Part shown: piece by piece, positions 1-6,655 of the stretch
Position numbering within the stretch: position 1 is the first letter of the stretch
How the letters are laid out: each line of letters begins with the position of its first letter
Assembly (NCBI GenBank): GCA_024638355.1
Contig: JAHEKO010000036.1
Span: forward strand, 1 to 15,733
Reading direction: 5' to 3'
Length of the DNA stretch: 15,733 bases
Source: Acidobacteriota bacterium
GTDB lineage: Bacteria > Acidobacteriota > Thermoanaerobaculia > Multivoradales > JAHEKO01
Notes under the pieces: generated by a model
Database searches by the model: none
Told to the model about the DNA's origin: nothing
The model's input: the letters and a program-made list of their open reading frames with translations, nothing else
Made by a program: the position numbers and the translations under genes

Positions 1-2
1 AG

Positions 3-2549
3 CTCTACGAGGAGGCGCTGGCCATCTACGAAGAGCTCGGCGAGTCTCTGCAGGCCGGAATCACCCGCAGCAGCGCCCTCCAGACGTTGGCGTTCGTGGG
101 CCAGCACGATCGGGCCCTGGAGTGGGCCGAGGAGGCGCGCAAGATCTTCGAGGCCGAAGAGGACGCCCTGCGGCTCGGCCGGCTCGATCTCAACCTCGGG
201 ACCATCGTCTACCGTCAGGAGCGCTTCGAGGAATCCCGACGACTGATGGAGAGCGCCTACGATCGGCTGCTCGAGGTCGGCGGTCCGGCCGACGTGGCCC
301 ACTGCCTACGCAACCTGGCAACCGTGCACATCGGGCTGCACAACTTCGAGGAAGCCGAGGACGTCTACAACCGAGCGCGCCTCTACTGCGAGCAGGGGGA
401 CGTTCCCCTGCTGCTCGGCGAAGTCGAGTACAACATCGCCTACCTGTACTACCTGCGCGGCGAGTACACCACCGCGATCGAGCTCTACCGCAAGACGCGA
501 GACCGCTGCGAGGAGACCGGTGAGGTCTACCATCGAGCGCTCTGCGACCTCGACGAAGGCGAGATCTACCTCGAGCTCAACCTCATCGACGAGACGCTGC
601 GCACCGCCGAGGCGGCCTTTCGCAGCTTCGAGCGGCTGGGCATGCGCTACGAGGCCGCCAAGGCACTGACCTACCTGGCGATCGCTCGCACTCGCCAGGG
701 CAAGATCATCCTCGGACTCGAGCTGTTCGCCAGGGCGCGCGAGATCTTCGTCGGCGAGCGGAATCAGATCTGGCTCGGACTGATCGACCTGTACAAGGCG
801 GTGGCGCTAGCCCGTGAACGCCGCCGCTACGAGGCCGAGGGCCTGACCGAGTCGGCGCACGCGATCTTCATGGCCGGCGGTCTCCACGCCAAGGTCGCCG
901 CCTGCGAAGCGCTGAGCGCCCGTCTGCGGCTCCAGGCGGAGGACCCGATCGGCGCGCGGCGGCTGTGCGACCGCGCCCTCGGGCGGCTCCGCGAGCTCGA
1001 CCTGCCGGCGCTCGACTACCAGGTGCATTTCATCTCCGGCCTGGTCGAAGAGCGGGTCGGAGACCCGGCGGCGGCTCTCGAGGCGTTCCAGGCGGCCCAT
1101 GAACGGCTCGCCCGAAGCCGCTCGTCGGCGCGGGCAGCGGAGCTCAAGATTCCGCTGCTCGAGAGCCCGCTCGAGGTCTACGAGAGCCTCGTCGCCCTAC
1201 TGGTCGAAGGCGGCCAGAAAGAGCCCGAGCCGGAGGCGGTCTTCCACTTCATGGAGACCGCCAAGGCGCGCAACATGGTCGACCTGCTCGCGGTTCACGG
1301 GCTGGGCCTGCCGACCCGCAAGGCGCGTAGCTCCCAGGTCGAGCGCGTCCGGCGCTTGCGCGAGGAGCTCAACTGGTACTACCGCCGCATCGACACCCAG
1401 GAGGTGGCGCAAGAGCCTTCGGGGGAAGAGCTCGAGGAGCTGCGCCGCCTGACCCGCGACACCGAGGACGCGCTGGCCGACAGCCTGCGCGAGGTCAGCG
1501 CGGTGGATCCCGAGTTCGTTTCGCTGCAGACGACCACCACCGTCGGACTCGACGACATCCGCGCCGCCCTGCCACCCGAGAGCACCCTGATCGAGCTCTA
1601 CACCGCTCGCGACACCATCTACGCGTGCACCCTGAGCGAACGGCAGCTCACGGTAACTCCGGTGAGCGTCGCCTCACGGGTGCGCGAGATCATGCGCCGT
1701 TACAACGATCAGCAGCTCAAGTTCCGGCTCGGGCACGCTCACGTCGATCGCTTCGCCGGGCGCATCCTCGACGCTTCCCGCCAGGTTCTGCACGAGCTCT
1801 ATCTCGAGCTGATCGAGCCGCTCGAGGAGCAGCTCGGGCCCGGCGGACCGCTGGTCATCGTGCCGCACGGCTTTCTGCACTGGCTCCCCTTCTCCGCCCT
1901 CCACGACGGTCGCGGCTACCTCGCGGATCGCTTCAGGATTTCGTACGCCCCGACGGCGGCCGTCTTTCACCGGTGCCGAACGAGGTCCCACAGCGGCGGG
2001 CGCGGCGCCCTCCTGATGTCGCCCTCCGAGAAGGATCGAACCGAACTCGAAGCACTGGCAGCGCAGCTCGAGCGGCCGCGCGTCCTCAGCGGCGACGCCG
2101 CCTCGGCCGGTGCGCTGCGGCTGGGTGCCGGTCGGGCGCGCATCGTCCATCTCACGGCGAGCGCCGAGTTTCGTAGCGACAACCCGATGTTCTCGTCGAT
2201 CGAGCTGGCCGACAGCCGCCTCACCCTGTTCGACCTCTACGGCCTGCAGCTCGACGCCGAGCTCGCGGTCTTGAGCGGCTCCGGCGGCCGACTGGGGACG
2301 ATCAGCGACGGCGACGAGTTTCTCGGGCTCTCGCGCGGACTGCTCTACGCCGGCGCCCGATCGGTCGTGCTGCCGCTCTGGAACACCGCGCCGGAGATCA
2401 GAGGCGAGCTCCTCACCAGCTTCTACCGTGCACTGGGCTCCACCCCGAGCCGTAGCGAAGCGCTCGGTCGAGCGATGCTGGAGATCAGGGAGCGTCACGA
2501 GCACCCCTACTACTGGGCCTCGTTCGTGCTGGTCGGCGACCCGGGATAG
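3..2549 (+). CDS. TPR-CHAT protein with degenerate catalytic dyad (5' partial)
   Basis: The reading frame is open from base 3, so the true N-terminus lies left of the window; the TTG at 87 is not the start. The first ~400 visible residues are tetratricopeptide repeats (helical pairs with A/G-Y-A-type spacing, e.g. YNIAYLYYLRGEY), which normally bind partner proteins. A TPR-CHAT linker follows (ETAKARNMVDLLA near 1255-1293). A CHAT caspase-fold domain spans about 1581-2546, with typical NPMFSSIEL, LGLSRGLLYAGARSV and YYWASFVLVGDPG blocks. In active CHAT proteases the two catalytic sites read HxATHG and LSAC. Here they read HLTASA (Ser codon 2160-2162) and LSGS (Ser codon 2280-2282), so both His and Cys are replaced. 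I infer a pseudo-protease acting as a scaffold or sensor; its target is unknown. No signal peptide can be judged because the start is missing. It converges on the HD-GYP gene with an 11-base gap. Confidence 0.95.
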   Translation, partial: LYEEALAIYEELGESLQAGITRSSALQTLAFVGQHDRALEWAEEARKIFEAEEDALRLGRLDLNLGTIVYRQERFEESRRLMESAYDRLLEVGGPADVAHCLRNLATVHIGLHNFEEAEDVYNRARLYCEQGDVPLLLGEVEYNIAYLYYLRGEYTTAIELYRKTRDRCEETGEVYHRALCDLDEGEIYLELNLIDETLRTAEAAFRSFERLGMRYEAAKALTYLAIARTRQGKIILGLELFARAREIFVGERNQIWLGLIDLYKAVALARERRRYEAEGLTESAHAIFMAGGLHAKVAACEALSARLRLQAEDPIGARRLCDRALGRLRELDLPALDYQVHFISGLVEERVGDPAAALEAFQAAHERLARSRSSARAAELKIPLLESPLEVYESLVALLVEGGQKEPEPEAVFHFMETAKARNMVDLLAVHGLGLPTRKARSSQVERVRRLREELNWYYRRIDTQEVAQEPSGEELEELRRLTRDTEDALADSLREVSAVDPEFVSLQTTTTVGLDDIRAALPPESTLIELYTARDTIYACTLSERQLTVTPVSVASRVREIMRRYNDQQLKFRLGHAHVDRFAGRILDASRQVLHELYLELIEPLEEQLGPGGPLVIVPHGFLHWLPFSALHDGRGYLADRFRISYAPTAAVFHRCRTRSHSGGRGALLMSPSEKDRTELEALAAQLERPRVLSGDAASAGALRLGAGRARIVHLTASAEFRSDNPMFSSIELADSRLTLFDLYGLQLDAELAVLSGSGGRLGTISDGDEFLGLSRGLLYAGARSVVLPLWNTAPEIRGELLTSFYRALGSTPSRSEALGRAMLEIRERHEHPYYWASFVLVGDPG

Positions 2550-2560
2550 TCAGGCTAGCG

Positions 2561-3202
2561 CTACGCCGCGGACTGGGTCAGGCTCGAGATCTCCTCGACC
2601 TCGCCCCGGGCCAGGCGCACGAACAGCTTGACGATGCGGGCGTCGAACTGGGTGCCCGCGCTCTCTTCGAGCCGGCGCAGCGACTCGGTGACGCCCAGAC
2701 CGTCGCGGTAGCTGCGGCTCGACAGCATGGCGTCGAAGGCATCTACGACGGCAACGATGCGCGCCCCGAGGGGGATCTGCTCGCCGACCAGTCCACTCGG
2801 GTAGCCGCGACCGTCGACCCGCTCGTGATGGTGGAGGACCAGCAGGCTGGCGTCCTCCAACGACGGGATCTTGCGCAAGATCGCCCAGCCGAACTCGGCG
2901 TGCTTCTTGACCGCCTCGTACTCCTCCCGGGTCAGGCGCCCCGGCTTCTTCAGGATCTCCTCGGCAACCCCGATCTTGCCGATGTCGTGCAGCAGGGAGG
3001 CGTTCTCGATGTCGCGCAGCTCTCGCGGCGACAGATCGAGCAGCTCGCCGACACGCACCGCCCATTCCGCGAGACGCGTGGCGTGGAGCCCGGTATTCAG
3101 GTCCTTGAGATCCAGCAGCATGGACAAAGAGCAAACGACCGCGTTCTCGCACTCCGCGAGTCGTTGCTCGAGCCTCTTGACCTGCATCCTGCCGCCTCTC
3201 AT
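2561..3202 (-). CDS. Stand-alone HD-GYP domain protein, probable c-di-GMP phosphodiesterase
   Basis: This is a 213-residue protein that is almost entirely one HD-GYP domain; the family hydrolyses cyclic di-GMP to pGpG or GMP in the cytoplasm. The metal and substrate residues are present: H40, the HD pair H72-D73 in LLHDIGKIG, H101, H125-H126-E127 with D130-G131, the GYP motif at 133-135, and D154. I therefore expect it to be active. It lacks the receiver, PAS or membrane domain usually attached, leaving only a short N-terminal helix, so its input must come from a partner. I chose the ATG at 3202 because GGAG lies 9 bases upstream. A GTG at 3220 gives 219 residues and overlaps that Shine-Dalgarno, and an ATG at 3187 is also possible. 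The upstream TPR gene ends at 3228, so the two are probably co-transcribed and may be translationally coupled. Confidence 0.94.
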   Translation of the reverse strand: MRGGRMQVKRLEQRLAECENAVVCSLSMLLDLKDLNTGLHATRLAEWAVRVGELLDLSPRELRDIENASLLHDIGKIGVAEEILKKPGRLTREEYEAVKKHAEFGWAILRKIPSLEDASLLVLHHHERVDGRGYPSGLVGEQIPLGARIVAVVDAFDAMLSSRSYRDGLGVTESLRRLEESAGTQFDARIVKLFVRLARGEVEEISSLTQSAA

Positions 3203-3227
3203 CTCGGAGCTCTCCTTCACGACCCCT

Positions 3228-4676
3228 TCAACCCGCCACTACCGGCGCCGGGTGCCGGTCGCCGGCTCCCGCCAGGAGCCAGCTCGGCGACGGCATCTTC
3301 GGCACGCCGGCGACGCCGGTCAGCCGTTCGAGCGTCGTGCGGGTCGCCTCTTGAAGCGAGTCGGAGCCCTCGCGCCGGGCCTGCAGGTAGACGTCCAGGG
3401 CATCGAAGACCGCGCGCCGGGTCGGGTTGACGTCGGAGCGCGACGCCTCTCGGGCGGCTCCGGCGATCTCCAGCGCCCTCGGCAGCCGGCCGCTCTGCTC
3501 GAGCACGAGGGCGCGGTAGACCTCGTTGAGCCGCTCCCAGACCGAATCGCCGCAGCTGCCGAAGACCTCGCGAGAGCGGTCGAGCAGGCGCAGCGCCTCG
3601 GTCGCCTCGCCGCGGCATCCGGCCACGATCGCCAGATGGACCAGCGAACGGCCGCACTCCTGGCCGACTTTCAGGCCCTCGAGACGCCGGAGCGCCTTGC
3701 GCGCCAGGCTCTCCGCGTCCGCCAGCTCGTTCAGGTCGAGGTAGGCCTCCGACTGATCGAGGTCGCACGACGCCTCGTGGAAGGCGTCGCCCCAGTCGCG
3801 GAACGAAGCGCGTGTCCTCTCGTACAGGTGGATAGCCCGTTCGTAGTCGCCGGTCATCTGGTGAACGTAGGCGATATTGTACTCCGCTTCCAGGACCAAC
3901 CGCCGGAAGCGGTGGCGATCGGCGAACTCGCGCGCCCGCTCGAAGAGGTCGAGGGCCATCGTGATGTTGCGCAGCCCGACGTGGCAGACCAGCATGTTCC
4001 GCAGAGTCACCGCGACGTCCTGCGACGTGCCCTGGGCGCGAAGCCGCTCGTAGGCCCGCAGGCTGAGGCGCAGCGCCTCTTCGAAGTCGTGCTGGCGGTG
4101 CAGAACCACGGCGACGTTCGCGTCCAGCCGAGCCAAGCGCACCCGGTCCCCGATCTTCGAGAAAAGCTCTCGCGAGCTCTCCGCCCAGCTCTCGGCCAGC
4201 TCGAAGCGGCCCAGCAGCGCCAATACGTGGAGCGCCGAGCTGCGCGTGATCGCCGCCTGGACGTCTTCGCCGGCCGCTTCGTAGTGGGCCACCGAGTTCG
4301 CGTAGCCCTCTACCGCCAGGCTGTATTCGGCCTGGATGTGATGCAGCTGGGCCCGCGCCCGCTCGGCGCGCGCCGTCGACGCGGAGTCGCCGAGAGCCTC
4401 GGCGACACTGCCCGCGGCCGCGACCATCCGCCGGGCAAGCGGCAGATCCATGCGCAGCAATCCGGCGGCACGCCGGCAAAAGCCGACAACGGTCTGCGGC
4501 GTACACAGGTCCTTGTGCCGGCGCAGGTAGCGCCGCTGCTCCGGCCCGCTCAGCTGAGCGAGCATGAGAGCGTCGTCTACGGAGGCGGTGGCCTCCTCCG
4601 GCTCGCTCGCTCTCTCCGCTCCGGAGGTGAGCATCACGCGCCCGTGGCCCTCACCCGGCCTCGTCGCCACCGCCAT
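3228..4676 (-). CDS. TPR repeat protein, CHAT-less paralog of the convergent TPR-CHAT gene
   Basis: The product is made largely of tetratricopeptide repeats, with no enzymatic domain, transmembrane segment or signal peptide that I can see. About 250 residues (bases 3500-4259) align without gaps to the TPR part of the CHAT protein (bases 51-810), with about 100 identities by hand count. Shared blocks include ITRSSAL, EYNIAY and CDLD. The protein ends about 90 residues after this block in a Pro/Ala-rich tail, where the paralog continues with more repeats and CHAT. It is probably a cytoplasmic scaffold; the partner is unknown. The start is uncertain: the frame stays open to a TTG at 4808, ATGs lie at 4676 and 4634, and none has a convincing Shine-Dalgarno. 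Codons between 4745 and 4676 still show a coding-like third-position GC bias. It lies downstream of the CRTAC1-like gene and just upstream of the HD-GYP gene. Confidence 0.85.
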   Translation of the reverse strand: MAVATRPGEGHGRVMLTSGAERASEPEEATASVDDALMLAQLSGPEQRRYLRRHKDLCTPQTVVGFCRRAAGLLRMDLPLARRMVAAAGSVAEALGDSASTARAERARAQLHHIQAEYSLAVEGYANSVAHYEAAGEDVQAAITRSSALHVLALLGRFELAESWAESSRELFSKIGDRVRLARLDANVAVVLHRQHDFEEALRLSLRAYERLRAQGTSQDVAVTLRNMLVCHVGLRNITMALDLFERAREFADRHRFRRLVLEAEYNIAYVHQMTGDYERAIHLYERTRASFRDWGDAFHEASCDLDQSEAYLDLNELADAESLARKALRRLEGLKVGQECGRSLVHLAIVAGCRGEATEALRLLDRSREVFGSCGDSVWERLNEVYRALVLEQSGRLPRALEIAGAAREASRSDVNPTRRAVFDALDVYLQARREGSDSLQEATRTTLERLTGVAGVPKMPSPSWLLAGAGDRHPAPVVAG

Positions 4677-4851
4677 GGGGTCGACCGCGTTCTTCACGCC
4701 CTTGGCCAGAGCAACGCCCGTGCCGACGTCGTAGAAGCCGTCCAAAACCCATGCAGACAGCGGCTCTGCGGGGGTCGGACGGCCGCAGCGGCTTGCCGCA
4801 GCGAGCAAGAAGCGGCGCCATGCGCCGAAATTCCGGTTCGGCCGGCGAAAA

Positions 4852-6567
4852 CTAGCGACCGAACACCAGATAGCGGCGCGTCGGCACCGAGCGAATGACG
4901 AGCCGCCGCTCGCCCCTCTCCAGCCGAAGGTCGACCGGCCCGCGGTGAGCCCCGAGCCCCAGGACCACGCGTGCGTCGCGGGCCGAGGCGTAGCTGCCGT
5001 CGCGGCGACTCAGCGCCGAGCGGACCAGCCCGGCGGCCTGGACGGAGGCGCGAAAGCCGGGGGGCGGTCCGGCGACCCCGACCCAGCCGCCCAGGTCGGT
5101 CGCGCGATTGATCAAGAGCTCCGCGGCACCGCCGTTGTTGACCACCAACAGGTCGCCGTCGCCGTCGCCATCGACGTCGCCCAGGGCGAGCCCGCGCCCG
5201 ACCGCCTCGCGCCCGAAGGGCCCGTCCAGCGGCTCGCTCGCCTCTTCGAAGCGGCCGCCGTCCAGGTTGCGCAACAGCTGCTTGCGCTGCTTCAAGGGAT
5301 GGGGATCGCCCACCCGGCGTTGCTCTTCGAGCGCCTTGACCGCGCCGTTGACGGTGATCAGGTCGAGCCAGCCGTCGAGATCGACGTCGACCCAAGCGGC
5401 ACCGAAGCCGGTCGGCCGCAGGCTCGCGGCCGTCAGCCCGACGCCGCGCGAGGCGTCGGCGAAGCGGCCGCCGCCCTCGTTCCGGTAGAGGGTGTTCGAC
5501 TCGCCCGAGAGATGGGTGAGCAGCAGGTCGTCGTCGCCGTCGTTGTCGAAATCGGCCACCGCGACCCCCATGCTCGCCTGCGGCCGACCCGCTCCGTCGA
5601 GCGCCGTACCGGACGGCAGCGCGGCCTCCTCGAAGCGGCCGCCGCGGTTGAGCCAAAGGAAGTTCGCTTCGCCGTCGTTGGCCACGTAGAGCTCGGGCCA
5701 GCCGTCGGCGTCGAAGTCGTGCGCGATCGCGCCCAGCGTCCGGCCGGGGCGGTCGATACCGGCCGCGGAGGCCACCTCGGTGAAGCTGCCGTCGCCCAGA
5801 TTGCGGAACAGCCGGTCGCGCGCCCCGGGATAGGCCGTCGGGCCGCAGTAGTCGCGGGCGCCGGTGGGCCCGAAGCAGGTCTTGTCGGCGTCGACGCGGT
5901 ACTCGACGTAGTTGCCGACGAAGAGATCGAGCCGGCCGTCACGGTCGAAATCCACGAAGGTCGCCGGCACGCTCCAGCGGTCGTCGCCGGTGCCGCTGGC
6001 GGCGGTCTCGTCGGCGAAGGTGCCGTCGCCGAGGTTGCGCAGCAAAGTATTCGGGCCGAGGTTGGTCACGTAGAGATCGGCCAGGCCGTCGGCATCGTAG
6101 TCGCCGGCGGCGACTCCCATTCCGTAGCCGGTAGAGAGGGCGCCCATACGGGCGGTCCGATCGACCAGCCGACCGCCGACGCCCCCGCTCCTAGCCGGCT
6201 CGAGATCGTTTCGATAGAGCCGGTCGGAGAGCGGTTCCGGGTGCTCCGGCGGAAAGACGGGGGTACCCGACCCGAGCCGCGCCCCCTGCACCAGGAAGAG
6301 GTCGAGGTCGCCGTCGTCGTCGTAGTCGAGCAGGGCGCCGCCCGCGCCCATCATCTCGGGGTAGAGGAAATCGCCCGTCATCCCGTTGAAGTGGACGAAG
6401 TCGAGGCCCAGCTCTTCGGCCCGGTCGACGAAGATCGGCGGGGCGGCCTCCTCGGCCCCGGGAGCCGCGGACCGTTCGCCGCACGAGCCGAGCGCCACGA
6501 GGGCGACCAACGCCGAGCCGGCAAGCGCTGGCAGCGATCTCCGGGGGGCCACCGACGAGAACCTCAT
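4852..6567 (-). CDS. CRTAC1-like FG-GAP/VCBS repeat lipoprotein with C-terminal ASPIC/UnbV domain
   Basis: This is a 571-residue predicted lipoprotein. The N-terminus has basic residues, a hydrophobic stretch (12-28) and the lipobox LGSC with Cys29. Seven calcium-binding DxDxDGxxDL-type loops follow near residues 81, 157, 206, 284, 339, 394 and 464, as expected for a beta-propeller of FG-GAP/VCBS repeats. Cys231 and Cys241 frame the short insert (CFGPTG...YC) typical of this family and may form a disulfide. Residues 490-570 match the ASPIC/UnbV domain, with DGSYASARDARVVLGLG as the clearest block. In this family the propeller probably binds proteins or glycans outside the cytoplasm; no enzymatic function is assigned. 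It lies downstream of the TonB-dependent receptor but behind a strong terminator that ends only 24 bases before the ATG. No good Shine-Dalgarno is visible. Confidence 0.95.
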   Translation of the reverse strand: MRFSSVAPRRSLPALAGSALVALVALGSCGERSAAPGAEEAAPPIFVDRAEELGLDFVHFNGMTGDFLYPEMMGAGGALLDYDDDGDLDLFLVQGARLGSGTPVFPPEHPEPLSDRLYRNDLEPARSGGVGGRLVDRTARMGALSTGYGMGVAAGDYDADGLADLYVTNLGPNTLLRNLGDGTFADETAASGTGDDRWSVPATFVDFDRDGRLDLFVGNYVEYRVDADKTCFGPTGARDYCGPTAYPGARDRLFRNLGDGSFTEVASAAGIDRPGRTLGAIAHDFDADGWPELYVANDGEANFLWLNRGGRFEEAALPSGTALDGAGRPQASMGVAVADFDNDGDDDLLLTHLSGESNTLYRNEGGGRFADASRGVGLTAASLRPTGFGAAWVDVDLDGWLDLITVNGAVKALEEQRRVGDPHPLKQRKQLLRNLDGGRFEEASEPLDGPFGREAVGRGLALGDVDGDGDGDLLVVNNGGAAELLINRATDLGGWVGVAGPPPGFRASVQAAGLVRSALSRRDGSYASARDARVVLGLGAHRGPVDLRLERGERRLVIRSVPTRRYLVFGR

Positions 6568-6591
6568 CCATCGCCCGCACGGCTCGTGGGC

Positions 6592-6624
6592 AAGAAAAGA
6601 GGCGCCGCCCGGGGGCGGCGCCTC
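6592..6624 (-). terminator. Rho-independent terminator after the TonB-dependent receptor gene
   Basis: A perfect 12-base inverted repeat (GAGGCGCCGCCC and GGGCGGCGCCTC) occupies 6599-6624 with a 2-base centre; in practice this gives 11 pairs and a 4-base loop. Read on the - strand it is followed directly by TTTTCTT (6598-6592). It starts 31 bases after the receptor stop codon. The T-tract is on the - strand side only, so it acts leftward. It would separate the receptor from the CRTAC1-like gene or reduce read-through into it. Confidence 0.87.
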
Positions 6625-6655
6625 GAGATCACGACGCGGCGCGACGCGAGCCGGG

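Noticed and set aside
2541..2575. Possible bidirectional terminator between the convergent CHAT and HD-GYP genes
   Set aside because: Only an 8-base palindrome (TAGCGCTA, 2556-2563) covering the stop codons is present, with no long stem and no T-tract.
3228..4676. TPR-only gene as a frameshifted CHAT gene
   Set aside because: Downstream sequence is the HD-GYP gene, and no frame between 3500 and 3228 shows CHAT motifs, so CHAT is absent and not out of frame.
2871..4898. 675-residue open frame on the + strand
   Set aside because: It runs antisense across the HD-GYP gene, the gap and the whole TPR gene. Its product is low-complexity Arg/Ala/Gln-rich with no motif, as expected from GC-rich antisense reading.
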